In this document: positions 44,973 to 54,200 of the stretch, in pieces
Position numbering within the stretch: the stretch's first letter is position 1
How the letters are laid out: every line of letters begins with the position of its first letter
DNA from: Flavobacteriaceae bacterium
GTDB lineage: Bacteria > Bacteroidota > Bacteroidia > Flavobacteriales > Flavobacteriaceae
Length of the DNA: 64,000 nucleotides
NCBI GenBank assembly: GCA_013214065.1
Contig: JABSPK010000004.1
Coordinates: forward strand, 363,352 to 427,351
Reading direction: 5' to 3'
Position numbers and translations under genes: made by a program
Notes under the pieces: model-generated
The model's input: the letters and a program-made list of their open reading frames with translations, nothing else
What the model was told of the DNA's origin: nothing
The model's database searches: none

Positions 44973-45863
44973 ATGGACTTGGATGCCTTTATAGCGTACC
45001 TGCAGCATGAGAAGAAGTATTCGATGCATACGGTCAAGGCCTACAAGGGCGATATAGACGCTTTTATGGCCTTTGGCCTTGATAGGTTCCAATTGAATGA
45101 TGCCACTGAGATCAACTACCCTATGATACGCAGCTGGGTCGTCGAATTGGTCGGACAAGGAAGGACCAACCGTTCGATCAATCGAAAAGTAGCCTCTTTA
45201 AAAGCCTATTTCAAGTTTCTTTTGGCCATAGGCACCCTGACTGCCGACCCTTTGGCCAAACACAAAGCCTTAAAGACCAAAAAGCAGGTGCAGGTGCCTT
45301 TTTCCGAAGCGGAGCTTAAGGAAGTTTTGGAGCAGCTCCCTTTCGAAGCCTCGTTCGAAGGCATGCGTGATAGGGCGATGATCGAGTTGCTCTATGCAAC
45401 AGGTATGCGAAGGGCCGAAATGATCGCCCTGAAGATGTCCGACATCGATATGGAAAGACAAATGGTCAAGGTATTGGGAAAACGGAACAAAGAGCGCATC
45501 ATACCGGTTTTGGACACCACGAAAACGACCTTGAAGGAGTATCTGGATGCGCGCGAACTACTGCCCGAAATCGCTGATCCAAGCTATTTGTTTTTAACCA
45601 AAACGGGTCACAAAATCTATGAAACACTTGTTTATAGGGTTATAAATAAGTATTTTAGTATGGTCTCCCCCAAGGCAAAAAGGAGTCCGCATATCGTTAG
45701 ACACACCTTCGCGACCCATTTGCTCAATGAGGGAGCCGACCTGAATACGGTCAAGGAATTACTGGGCCATTCAAGCTTGGCGTCAACACAAGTCTATACC
45801 CACAATAGTATTGCCGAGCTAAAAAAAGCACATCTAGCTGCCCATCCTAGGAGTAAGGAATAG
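44973..45863 (+). CDS. Tyrosine recombinase XerC/XerD family
   Basis: This 296-residue recombinase has an N-terminal SAM-like domain (about residues 1-85) and a catalytic domain with the tetrad in A-T-G-M-R-R-A-E (first Arg), H-I-V-R-H-T-F-A-T-H (His and Arg), L-G-H-S-S-L (His) and the Tyr nucleophile in Q-V-Y-T-H. The length and motifs fit the chromosomal Xer type that resolves dimers at dif rather than a phage integrase. I start at M-D-L-D-A-F-I-A-Y, the ATG at 44973. hpf follows 60 bases later. Confidence 0.93.
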   Translation: MDLDAFIAYLQHEKKYSMHTVKAYKGDIDAFMAFGLDRFQLNDATEINYPMIRSWVVELVGQGRTNRSINRKVASLKAYFKFLLAIGTLTADPLAKHKALKTKKQVQVPFSEAELKEVLEQLPFEASFEGMRDRAMIELLYATGMRRAEMIALKMSDIDMERQMVKVLGKRNKERIIPVLDTTKTTLKEYLDARELLPEIADPSYLFLTKTGHKIYETLVYRVINKYFSMVSPKAKRSPHIVRHTFATHLLNEGADLNTVKELLGHSSLASTQVYTHNSIAELKKAHLAAHPRSKE

Positions 45864-45923
45864 ACCCTCCTTACCGAAGTTTAACCCGGTCCGTCCCAAA
45901 CGGATCCCAAAATTCAAAGTACT

Positions 45924-46226
45924 ATGAAGGTAAACGCACAATCCGTAAACTTTGATGCCGATAGGAAGTTGATCGATTTCATCCAAAACCGGATGGATAA
46001 GCTCGATCTTTTCTACGATAAGGTGATCAGTTCCGACGTGTATATGAAGGTCGAGAACACCAGCGCAAAGGAAAATAAGATTGTGGAAATCAAAGTACAT
46101 GTTCCGCGCGACAAATTCATTGTCAAAAAGCAATGCAAAAGCTTCGAGGAAGCCATCGATTCGGCATGCAGTTCACTCGAACGCAAATTGGTCAAAAAGA
46201 AAGAGAAAATGCGGGCTCACGCCTAG
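45924..46226 (+). CDS. hpf: Ribosome hibernation-promoting factor, short form
   Basis: This 100-residue protein has the HPF/YfiA pattern: V-N-A-Q-S-V-N-F-D-A with K-L-I-D-F-I-Q-N-R at the start and, later, I-K-V-H-V-P-R-D-K and F-E-E-A-I-D-S-A at the second helix. It lacks the C-terminal dimerisation domain of long HPF. It stops ribosomes under poor growth. It lies just before the tRNA-tuf-rpoBC region. Confidence 0.92.
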   Translation: MKVNAQSVNFDADRKLIDFIQNRMDKLDLFYDKVISSDVYMKVENTSAKENKIVEIKVHVPRDKFIVKKQCKSFEEAIDSACSSLERKLVKKKEKMRAHA

Positions 46227-46251
46227 TCAAAATTTTTCTCAAATTATTTTG

Positions 46252-46277
46252 AATACAAAAATAAATCTCTACATTTG
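46252..46277 (+). promoter_or_regulatory. Promoter of tRNA-tuf-rpoBC supercluster
   Basis: TTTG at about 46248-46251 and TACATTTG at 46270-46277 are separated by 18 bases. The predicted start is near 46281-46283, inside the hpf terminator stem. This is the best promoter seen upstream of the four tRNA genes. Confidence 0.6.
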
Positions 46278-46278
46278 C

Positions 46279-46307
46279 AGTCCGTTAGGAATAACGGGCT
46301 TTTTTTG
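46279..46307 (+). terminator. Terminator of xer-hpf unit overlapping the tRNA promoter
   Basis: An 8-bp stem AGTCCGTT and AACGGGCT (one G-U) with a six-base loop is followed by a seven-base T tract. Confidence 0.8.
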
Positions 46308-46327
46308 TGTAAAAAAGGGCTGTAAAA

Positions 46328-46401
46328 GCCGGTATAGCTCAGCTGGCTAGAGCAGCTGATTTGTAATCAGCAGGTCGTGGGTTCGAGTCCCTCTACCGGC
46401 T
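46328..46401 (+). tRNA. tRNA-Thr(TGT)
   Basis: A cloverleaf of 74 bases has acceptor GCCGGTA with TACCGGC, the anticodon arm GCTGATTTGTAATCAGC with anticodon TGT, and a T arm with GTTCGAGTC. No CCA is encoded. Confidence 0.95.
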
Positions 46402-46423
46402 CGTAAAGTGCTAAAATAAAGGC

Positions 46424-46506
46424 GGGGAGATACTCAAGCGGCCAACGAGGACAGACTGTAAATCTGTTGGTTTTTACCTTCGCAGGTTCGAATCCTGCTC
46501 TCCCCA
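46424..46506 (+). tRNA. tRNA-Tyr(GTA)
   Basis: An 83-base class II tRNA has acceptor GGGGAGA with TCTCCCC, anticodon GTA in GACTGTAAATC, a long variable arm and T loop GTTCGAATC. No CCA is encoded. Confidence 0.95.
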
Positions 46507-46580
46507 CAACACAAAAAACAACGTTCCGTCCTAAAGTGTTAAAATTTAGGGCTTTTAAGTGAAATATTGAAAATAACAAT

Positions 46581-46653
46581 GCGGGAGTAGCTCAGTTGGT
46601 AGAGCGTCAGCCTTCCAAGCTGAATGTCGCCGGTTCGAACCCGGTCTCCCGCT
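46581..46653 (+). tRNA. tRNA-Gly(TCC)
   Basis: The acceptor is GCGGGAG with CTCCCGC. The anticodon arm CAGCCTTCCAAGCTG has anticodon TCC. No CCA is encoded. Confidence 0.95.
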
Positions 46654-46664
46654 CAAAGAAAAGA

Positions 46665-46690
46665 TGTCATTCCTGCGAAGGCAGGAGTCT
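46665..46690 (+). repeat. REP-like palindrome between tRNA genes
   Basis: The string around TTCCTGCGAAGGCAGGA forms a hairpin (TCCTGC, GAAG, GCAGGA). It resembles palindromic dispersed repeats found in many genomes. Only one copy is in this window. Confidence 0.45.
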
Positions 46691-46721
46691 CGGCAGTAAC
46701 GTCGAAGATTCAACACTTTAC

Positions 46722-46793
46722 GCCGGTGTAGCTCAGGGGTAGAGCGTTTCCTTGGTAAGGAAGAGGTCACGGGTTCAAATCCCGTCATTGGCT
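46722..46793 (+). tRNA. tRNA-Thr(GGT)
   Basis: The 72-base cloverleaf has acceptor GCCGGTG with CATTGGC (two G-U pairs) and anticodon loop TTGGTAA with anticodon GGT. No CCA is encoded. A short 40-odd-base spacer leads to tuf. Confidence 0.93.
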
Positions 46794-46840
46794 CAAAACG
46801 ATTTGTACACTAATATAAACTAAGATTAAAATTAATTAAA

Positions 46841-48028
46841 ATGGCAAAGGAAACTTTTGATCGTTCCAAACCGCACCTTAATATCGGTACTATTGGACAC
46901 GTTGATCATGGTAAAACTACATTGACTGCCGCTATTACTACTGTATTGGCGAACGCAGGGTTGTCTGAACTTAGAAGCTTCGATTCTATTGACAATGCTC
47001 CTGAAGAAAAAGAACGGGGTATTACCATTAATACGTCGCACGTAGAGTACCAGACTCAAAACCGTCACTACGCACACGTTGACTGTCCTGGTCACGCCGA
47101 TTACGTGAAGAACATGGTTACAGGTGCCGCACAGATGGACGGTGCTATCTTGGTTGTTGCCGCTACTGATGGTCCTATGCCTCAGACTCGTGAGCACATC
47201 CTATTGGGTCGTCAGGTCGGTATTCCAAGAATCGTCGTTTTCTTGAACAAAGTCGACATGGTCGATGACGAGGAGTTGTTGGAATTGGTGGAAATGGAAG
47301 TAAGGGAATTGCTTTCTTTCTATGAGTACGATGGTGACAATGGTCCTGTTGTTTCAGGTTCTGCCTTGGGTGCGTTGAACGGTGAGCAGAAATGGGTCGA
47401 TACCGTAATGGAATTGATGGCTGCAGTTGATGAGTGGATCGAGCTTCCTGAAAGGGATGTTGAGAAAGACTTCTTGATGCCTGTAGAAGACGTATTCACC
47501 ATTACTGGTCGTGGTACCGTTGCTACCGGTCGTATCGAAACTGGAGTTGCCAACACTGGTGATGCCGTTGATATCATCGGTATGGGTGCTGAGAAATTGG
47601 CTTCAACCATTACCGGGGTTGAGATGTTCCGTAAGATTTTGGATCGTGGAGAAGCAGGTGATAACGTAGGTATCCTATTGAGAGGTATCGAGAAAAGCGA
47701 TATCAAAAGAGGTATGGTTATCTGTAAGCCTGGTTCCGTTAAGCCGCACGCCAAATTCAAAGCTGAGGTCTATATCCTTAAGAAAGAAGAAGGTGGTCGT
47801 CACACCCCATTCCACAACAACTACCGTCCACAGTTCTACGTTAGGACTACTGACGTAACAGGTAACATCAACTTGCCTGACGGTGTTGAAATGGTAATGC
47901 CAGGTGATAACTTGACCATTACAGTTGATTTGATCCAGCCTATCGCATTGAGCGTAGGTCTTCGTTTCGCTATCCGTGAGGGTGGTAGAACCGTAGGTGC
48001 CGGTCAGGTTACTGAAATTTTAGATTAA
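46841..48028 (+). CDS. tuf: Elongation factor Tu
   Basis: This 395-residue GTPase delivers aminoacyl-tRNA to the ribosome. G-H-V-D-H-G-K-T is at residues 19-26, D-C-P-G-H-A-D-Y in the G3 region and N-K-V-D-M in G4. Codon choice differs visibly from the neighbours (more GGT, GCT, CGT and AGA), as expected for high expression. A long perfect hairpin follows its stop. Confidence 0.98.
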   Translation: MAKETFDRSKPHLNIGTIGHVDHGKTTLTAAITTVLANAGLSELRSFDSIDNAPEEKERGITINTSHVEYQTQNRHYAHVDCPGHADYVKNMVTGAAQMDGAILVVAATDGPMPQTREHILLGRQVGIPRIVVFLNKVDMVDDEELLELVEMEVRELLSFYEYDGDNGPVVSGSALGALNGEQKWVDTVMELMAAVDEWIELPERDVEKDFLMPVEDVFTITGRGTVATGRIETGVANTGDAVDIIGMGAEKLASTITGVEMFRKILDRGEAGDNVGILLRGIEKSDIKRGMVICKPGSVKPHAKFKAEVYILKKEEGGRHTPFHNNYRPQFYVRTTDVTGNINLPDGVEMVMPGDNLTITVDLIQPIALSVGLRFAIREGGRTVGAGQVTEILD

Positions 48029-48053
48029 TCATTTTATATCATAGTTTACACTA

Positions 48054-48083
48054 AAAGGTGTTCCGCTTTTGCGGAATACCTTT
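48054..48083 (+). terminator. Hairpin between tuf and tRNA-Trp
   Basis: A 13-bp stem (AAAGGTGTTCCGC with GCGGAATACCTTT, one G-U) closes on TTTT. There is no strong T tract after it, so it may be a partial terminator or an RNA-processing signal. The tRNA follows 14 bases later. Confidence 0.55.
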
Positions 48084-48097
48084 AAGTGTAATTATAA

Positions 48098-48173
48098 ACG
48101 GGTGTAGCTCAGTTGGTAGAGCACTGGTCTCCAAAACCAGGTGTCGGGAGTTCGAGTCTCTCCTCCCGTGCCA
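48098..48173 (+). tRNA. tRNA-Trp(CCA)
   Basis: The arms fold as D GCTC/GAGC, anticodon CTGGT/ACCAG with anticodon CCA, and T GGGAG/CTCTC. The acceptor ACGGGTG with CTCCCGT has one U-U mismatch at the sixth pair. Discriminator G and CCA (48171-48173) are encoded, unlike the other four tRNAs here. The tuf-trnW-secE order is conserved in bacteria. Confidence 0.93.
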
Positions 48174-48191
48174 GTAAAGAAAAGTAGTAAT

Positions 48192-48380
48192 ATGTTGACT
48201 TACGTAAAGGAATCTTGGGAAGAATTGAAGAACAATGTGACTTGGTTGAACAGGGAACAGGCATCGAATCTCATGGTTGTGGTAGCGGTCTTCTCCATTT
48301 TGTTCGCCTTGGCGACCTGGGGTGTTGATACCGTTTTCAGTAAGTTGATCAAGTTGTACTTTGATAATCTAATCGGTTAG
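48192..48380 (+). CDS. secE: Preprotein translocase subunit SecE
   Basis: This 62-residue protein has an amphipathic N-terminus (Y-V-K-E-S-W-E-E-L) and one transmembrane helix (about residues 28-50). It is the clamp of the SecYEG channel. I start at M-L-T-Y-V-K-E, 18 bases after the tRNA-Trp CCA. nusG follows three bases after the stop. Confidence 0.93.
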   Translation: MLTYVKESWEELKNNVTWLNREQASNLMVVVAVFSILFALATWGVDTVFSKLIKLYFDNLIG

Positions 48381-48383
48381 GCC

Positions 48384-48935
48384 ATGTCGGAAGTGTTGGA
48401 AAAGAAATGGTATGTAGTCCGAGCGGTCAGTGGTCAAGAAAACAAGATCAAAGGCTATATCGAAAGTGAGGTAGAACGTCATGGTTTTGCCGATTACTTG
48501 GAAGAAGTCTTGGTTCCGACCGAGAAGGTCGTTCAGATCCGAAACGGTAAGAAGATCAATAAAGAGCGTACCTACTTTCCTGGTTACATTATGATCAAGG
48601 CCAATTTGGGCGGCGAAATGATCCACATTATCCGATCGATTACCAACGTGATCGGGTTTTTGGGTGAGACCAAAGGTGGGGATCCCGTGCCATTGCGCAA
48701 GGCCGAGGTCAATAGGATGTTAGGTAAGGTCGATGAGTTGGCGGTCAATACCGACAATGTGGCCATACCGTTCGTCTTGGGCGAAACGGTCAAGGTCATC
48801 GACGGACCTTTCAACGGATTCAATGGTTCCGTTGAGAAAATCAATGAAGAAAAGCGTAAGCTCGAGGTCATGGTGAAGATCTTCGGTAGAAAGACCCCAT
48901 TGGAGTTGAGCTATATGCAAGTAGAAAAAGTTTAA
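48384..48935 (+). CDS. nusG: Transcription termination/antitermination factor NusG
   Basis: This 183-residue protein has an N-terminal NGN domain (W-Y-V-V-R-A-V-S-G-Q-E-N) and a C-terminal KOW domain (V-K-V-I-D-G-P-F-N-G-F-N-G). It binds RNA polymerase, Rho and S10. It is in the conserved secE-nusG-rplK order. A nine-base-pair hairpin lies in the gap before rplK. Confidence 0.96.
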   Translation: MSEVLEKKWYVVRAVSGQENKIKGYIESEVERHGFADYLEEVLVPTEKVVQIRNGKKINKERTYFPGYIMIKANLGGEMIHIIRSITNVIGFLGETKGGDPVPLRKAEVNRMLGKVDELAVNTDNVAIPFVLGETVKVIDGPFNGFNGSVEKINEEKRKLEVMVKIFGRKTPLELSYMQVEKV

Positions 48936-48955
48936 GAAGAGCTGTTACATATATC

Positions 48956-48987
48956 GAAATTGTGTTGCTTCCACTTGATACAATTTC
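48956..48987 (+). promoter_or_regulatory. Leader hairpin before rplK
   Basis: GAAATTGTG and TACAATTTC pair (9 bp, one G-U) around a 14-base loop 16 bases before the rplK ATG. In E. coli, L1 represses this operon by binding the rplK leader; I cannot show that this stem is an L1 site. Confidence 0.35.
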
Positions 48988-49003
48988 ACATTAATTAGAA
49001 ACA

Positions 49004-49441
49004 ATGGCAAAAGAAGTAGATAAGGTAGTTAAATTACAAGTTAGGGGAGGTGCTGCGAATCCATCGCCACCGGTCGGACCCGCCTTAGGTGCTGCCGGTG
49101 TCAACATCATGGAGTTCTGTAAGCAATTCAATGCCAGGACCCAAGACAAGCAAGGTAAAGTCTTGCCTGTAGTGATCACCGTGTACAAAGACAAATCGTT
49201 TGAATTTGTCGTCAAAACACCTCCGGCGGCCGTGCAATTGATGGAAGCAGCAAAGATCAAGAAAGGATCGGGCGAACCTAACCGTGTGAAATCAGGATCG
49301 GTTTCCTGGGATCAAGTCAAGCAGATCGCCGAAGACAAAATGGTCGATTTGAATGCCTTTACCGTCGAGTCGGCAATGAGCATGGTTGCTGGTACGGCGA
49401 GATCCATGGGATTGAAAGTCGCTGGTAAAAGACCTTTTTAA
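49004..49441 (+). CDS. rplK: 50S ribosomal protein L11
   Basis: This 145-residue protein forms the GTPase-associated centre with 23S r[17 protein letters not shown] near the N-terminus is the thiostrepton-site segment, and the C-terminal G-T-A-R-S-M-G binds rRNA. It is followed by rplA at 20 bases. Confidence 0.98.
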   Translation: MAKEVDKVVKLQVRGGAANPSPPVGPALGAAGVNIMEFCKQFNARTQDKQGKVLPVVITVYKDKSFEFVVKTPPAAVQLMEAAKIKKGSGEPNRVKSGSVSWDQVKQIAEDKMVDLNAFTVESAMSMVAGTARSMGLKVAGKRPF

Positions 49442-49461
49442 GAATCTTAAAGCAATTTCAA

Positions 49462-50151
49462 ATGGCAAGATTGACTAAAAAGCAAAAGGAGGCGAACGCC
49501 AAGATAGATAGGAATAAACTGTATTCCTTAGACGAGGCCTCTGCACTAGTTAAAGAAATAACCAACGTAAAATTCGATGCATCGATCGATTTGGCCGTTC
49601 GTTTGGGGGTTGACCCGCGAAAAGCCAATCAAATGGTCCGTGGTGTAGTGACCCTACCCCATGGTACCGGTAAGGATGTAAAGGTTTTGGCCTTGGTGAC
49701 CCCAGACAAAGAAGCGGAAGCCAAGGAGGCCGGAGCTGATTTCGTCGGGTTGGATGAATATTTGGATAAGATCAAAGGCGGTTGGACCGATGTTGACGTT
49801 ATCGTCACCATGCCAAGCGTTATGGGGAAATTAGGTCCCCTAGGTCGGATTTTGGGTCCGCGTGGTCTGATGCCAAACCCAAAAACAGGAACGGTAACCA
49901 TGGAAGTGGGCAAAGCTGTCGCCGATGTTAAAGGAGGTAAAATCGATTTCAAAGTCGACAAGACCGGAATCGTTCACGCCGCTATCGGAAAAGCGTCTTT
50001 TTCGGCCGATAAAATCGCCGGAAACGCCAAGGAGCTTATCGATACATTGGTAAAGATGAAGCCTGCCGCCGCCAAAGGGGTGTATATGAAGAGCATCTAT
50101 TTGAGCAGCACCATGAGTCCTAGCGTTCCATTGGATCCGAAAGCAGTTTAA
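49462..50151 (+). CDS. rplA: 50S ribosomal protein L1
   Basis: This 229-residue protein of the L1 stalk has [23 protein letters not shown], and the block [17 protein letters not shown]. In many bacteria it also represses its own mRNA. Confidence 0.98.
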   Translation: MARLTKKQKEANAKIDRNKLYSLDEASALVKEITNVKFDASIDLAVRLGVDPRKANQMVRGVVTLPHGTGKDVKVLALVTPDKEAEAKEAGADFVGLDEYLDKIKGGWTDVDVIVTMPSVMGKLGPLGRILGPRGLMPNPKTGTVTMEVGKAVADVKGGKIDFKVDKTGIVHAAIGKASFSADKIAGNAKELIDTLVKMKPAAAKGVYMKSIYLSSTMSPSVPLDPKAV

Positions 50152-50176
50152 TAACGGATAGTCCAAAATTGAAACA

Positions 50177-50692
50177 ATGACAAGAGAAGAAAAAGCAACT
50201 GTAATTGAAGATTTGACTGTCCAATTGGCCGATAATACCAATATTTATCTGGCCGATATCTCTGGCTTGGACGCCGTGTCCACTTCCGATTTGAGAAGGG
50301 CATGCTTCAAGGCCAACATTAAACTGGCAGTAGTTAAGAACACCTTGCTTGCAAAAGCAATGGAAGCTTCTGATAAGGAATTCGGGGATCTTCCTGAAGT
50401 ATTGAAGGGGAATACCTCCTTGATGCTTTCAGAAACAGGAAACGCCCCCGCGAAACTTATCAAGAACTTTAGAAAGAAATCGGATAAGCCCGTATTGAAA
50501 GGGGCCTTTATCGAAGAAGCCGTCTACATCGGTGACGAAAACCTTGAGGCACTTGTGAACATCAAGTCCAAAGAGGAGGTCATCGGCGATATCATCGGCC
50601 TACTTCAATCTCCGGCGAAAAACGTTATCTCCGGCTTGAAGTCCGGTGGTGGCAAGATCGCGGGTATCCTTAAGACCTTGTCCGAGAAATAA
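50177..50692 (+). CDS. rplJ: 50S ribosomal protein L10
   Basis: This 171-residue protein is the base of the L7/L12 stalk. It has the N-terminal globular domain (K-A-T-V-I-E-D-L, then V-V-K-N-T-L-L) and a C-terminal helix that carries L12 dimers. Only 25 bases separate it from rplA, so no long L10 leader can exist. Confidence 0.96.
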   Translation: MTREEKATVIEDLTVQLADNTNIYLADISGLDAVSTSDLRRACFKANIKLAVVKNTLLAKAMEASDKEFGDLPEVLKGNTSLMLSETGNAPAKLIKNFRKKSDKPVLKGAFIEEAVYIGDENLEALVNIKSKEEVIGDIIGLLQSPAKNVISGLKSGGGKIAGILKTLSEK

Positions 50693-50746
50693 TCGCGTAC
50701 GCACTAAATAAATTATAATTTAAGAATTTCATTAAACGATAGAAAA

Positions 50747-51130
50747 ATGGCAGATTTAAAAGATTTTGCAGAACAGTTGGTCAACCTTACCGTAAAAGAG
50801 GTGAATGAATTGGCCGACATATTGAAAGAAGAATACGGTATCGAGCCTGCAGCCGCTGCAGTAGCCGTTGCTGGTGGCGGTGCCGCTGCCGGTGGTGGTG
50901 AAGACGCTGCTGAGGAGAAAACCGAGTTCGATGTTATTTTGAAAGCGGCCGGTGCTTCGAAATTGGCTGTTGTTAAATTGGTGAAGGAATTGACCGGTCT
51001 TGGCTTGAAAGATGCCAAAGAGATCGTTGACAGCGCACCAAAAGCAGTGAAGGAAGCTGTTTCCAAAGATGAAGCTGAAGGTATCAAAAAATCATTGGAA
51101 GAAGCAGGAGCGGAAGTTGAGCTTAAATAA
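50747..51130 (+). CDS. rplL: 50S ribosomal protein L7/L12
   Basis: This 127-residue protein has an N-terminal dimerisation part, an Ala/Gly-rich hinge near residues 37-50 and the C-terminal domain E-K-T-E-F-D-V-I-L with [11 protein letters not shown]. It recruits translation factors to the ribosome. A hairpin follows before rpoB. Confidence 0.98.
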   Translation: MADLKDFAEQLVNLTVKEVNELADILKEEYGIEPAAAAVAVAGGGAAAGGGEDAAEEKTEFDVILKAAGASKLAVVKLVKELTGLGLKDAKEIVDSAPKAVKEAVSKDEAEGIKKSLEEAGAEVELK

Positions 51131-51154
51131 TAGCATCCATTGATACATTAGGGT

Positions 51155-51189
51155 TAAGGTCTTTTCCACCATTGGTGGGTTAGACCTTA
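51155..51189 (+). terminator. rplL-rpoB intercistronic hairpin (attenuator-like)
   Basis: TAAGGTCT and AGACCTTA (8 bp) enclose an inner CCACC/GGTGG stem; no clean T tract follows. It resembles in place the E. coli rplL-rpoB attenuator and RNase III site, which set the ratio of ribosomal protein to RNA polymerase. Confidence 0.6.
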
Positions 51190-51260
51190 GCCTGTTTATA
51201 TAGCAGCATGTTTCGGCGCATGCCACCCCTAGAGAATTCACTATCAAAAATTGTCCATAG

Positions 51261-54200
51261 ATGTTCACAAAACAGACTGAAAGAGTAAATTTTGCATCCG
51301 CTAAGAACATACCGGAATACCCGGATTTCTTGGACATTCAGATTAAGTCCTTTCAAGACTTTTTCCAACTTGAGACAAAATCTGACGAAAGAGGCAACGA
51401 AGGTTTGTACAATACCTTCATGGAAAACTTTCCGATTACCGATACCAGAAACCAATTCGTACTAGAGTTTCTGGATTATTTCATCGATCCACCACGATAT
51501 ACCATCCAAGAATGTATCGAAAGGGGATTGACCTATAGCGTTCCGCTCAAGGCACGTTTGAAATTATACTGTACCGATCCAGAGCACGAAGATTTCGAGA
51601 CCATCGTACAGGATGTGTATTTGGGGACCATTCCTTACATGACCCCAAGCGGTACCTTCGTCATCAATGGTGCCGAACGTGTCGTCGTTTCACAGTTGCA
51701 CCGTTCCCCTGGGGTTTTCTTCGGTCAATCGTTCCACGCGAACGGGACCAAGTTATACTCTGCACGGGTCATTCCTTTCAAAGGGTCATGGATCGAATTC
51801 GCGACCGATATCAACTCGGTGATGTACGCCTATATCGATCGAAAGAAAAAATTACCGGTGACCACCTTGTTCCGGGCCATTGGCTTCGAACGCGACAAGG
51901 ACATCTTGGAGATCTTCGACCTTTCTGAGGAAGTCAAGGTTTCCAAAGCCGGATTGAAGAAAGTTTTGGGCCGAAAATTGGCCGCAAGGGTATTGAACAC
52001 TTGGCATGAGGATTTTGTGGACGAAGATACCGGTGAGGTCGTTTCCATCGAAAGGAACGAAATCATCTTGGATCGTGACACTGTACTCGAAAAAGAACAC
52101 ATCGATGAGATCATCGATGCGGATGTAAAGACGGTGTTGTTGCACAAAGAAAACAATTCACAGTCTGATTACGCGATCATCCACAATACGCTACAGAAAG
52201 ACCCGACCAACTCCGAAAAAGAAGCGGTCGAGCACATCTACCGTCAATTGCGTAACGCCGAGCCGCCCGATGAGGAAACCGCAAGGGGTATCATCGACAA
52301 GCTCTTCTTCTCTGACCAACGCTACAGCCTTGGAGAAGTAGGACGTTACCGGATGAACAAAAAATTGGGATTGGATATCGGAATGGACAAGGAAGTCTTG
52401 ACCAAGGAAGATATCATCACCATTATCAAATACTTGATCGAACTGATCAACTCCAAAGCGGAGATCGATGATATCGATCACTTGTCGAACCGACGTGTTC
52501 GTACCGTAGGAGAGCAATTGTCACAGCAGTTCGGTGTCGGTTTGGCCCGTATGGCAAGAACCATCCGTGAGCGTATGAACGTTCGTGATAACGAAGTATT
52601 TACCCCGATCGATTTGATTAATGCGAAGACCTTGTCTTCGGTCATCAATTCGTTCTTCGGTACCAACCAGTTGTCGCAGTTCATGGATCAGACCAACCCC
52701 TTGGCCGAGATCACGCACAAGCGAAGACTATCGGCATTGGGCCCTGGTGGGTTGTCACGTGAGCGGGCTGGTTTCGAGGTTCGTGACGTACACTACACCC
52801 ACTACGGTAGGCTGTGTCCGATCGAGACCCCTGAAGGTCCGAATATCGGTTTGATATCCTCACTTTCGGTATTTGCCAAGGTGAACCCTATGGGCTTCTT
52901 GGAAACGCCATACCGCAAGGTGGAATCCGGTAAGGTCGATACGAAGGAATTTACCTATTTGAGCGCTGAGGAAGAAGAAGGAATGAAAATCGCCCAAGCG
53001 AACATACCGTTGAAGAAAGATGGCGCCATCGATAGGGACAAGGTCATTGCTCGTGAAGAAGGCGATTTCCCGGTAGTGGATCCTTCAGAAGTGAATTACA
53101 CCGACGTCGCACCGAACCAAATCGCATCGATTTCAGCCTCCTTGATCCCGTTCTTGGAGCATGATGATGCGAACCGGGCATTGATGGGATCGAACATGAT
53201 GCGTCAGGCCGTTCCGTTGTTGCGTCCACAATCGCCAATCGTCGGTACCGGATTGGAGCGTCAAGTGGCGACCGATTCAAGGGTATTGATCAATGCAGAG
53301 GAAGATGGTGTGGTCGAGTACGTTGATGCCGAAAAGATCACCATCAAATACACCCGAACCGAAGAAGAGAAATTGATCAGTTTCGAGGAAGATTTCAAAA
53401 CCTACAACCTGATCAAGTTCCGTAAGACGAACCAAGGAACCAGCATCAATCTGAAGCCGATAGTCAGAAAAGGCGATAAGGTAAAGAAAGGACAGGTCCT
53501 TTGTGAAGGCTATGCGACCGAAAAAGGCGAATTGGCCTTAGGCCGGAATATGAAGGTGGCCTTCATGCCATGGAAAGGATACAACTTCGAGGATGCGATC
53601 GTGATTTCCGAAAAGGTAGTACGTGAAGATATCTTCACCTCGATCCATATCGATGAATACGCCTTGGAAGTTCGTGATACCAAACTAGGGGCCGAGGAGT
53701 TGACCAATGACATCCCCAACGTTTCCGAAGAAGCGACCAAGGATCTCGATGAGTACGGTATGATCCGTATCGGGGCCGAAGTCAAGCCGGGTGATATCTT
53801 GATCGGTAAGATCACTCCGAAAGGGGAATCAGACCCGACACCGGAAGAAAAACTCCTTCGCGCCATTTTCGGTGATAAGGCCGGTGATGTGAAAGATGCC
53901 TCGCTAAAGGCCTCACCTTCACTTCGCGGGGTGGTCATCGACAAGAAATTGTTCTCTAGGTCGATCAAGGATAAGCGCAAGCGCTCCGAAGACAAAGAGG
54001 CGATCTCGAAATTGGAGATGGAATACGAGGTGAAATTCCAACAACTCAAGGATGTCTTGATCGAGAAACTCTTTGCCATTATCAATGGCAAGACCTCACA
54101 AGGAGTGATCAATGACCTTGGGGAGGAAGTATTGCCAAAAGGTAAGAAGTATACGATAAAAATGTTGAACGCGGTCGACGATTTCGCCCACTTGGTAGGC

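Noticed and set aside
45924..46226. hpf as the cold-shock or raiA RNA-linked element
   Set aside because: No structured RNA could be recognised around it; the protein alone accounts for the sequence.
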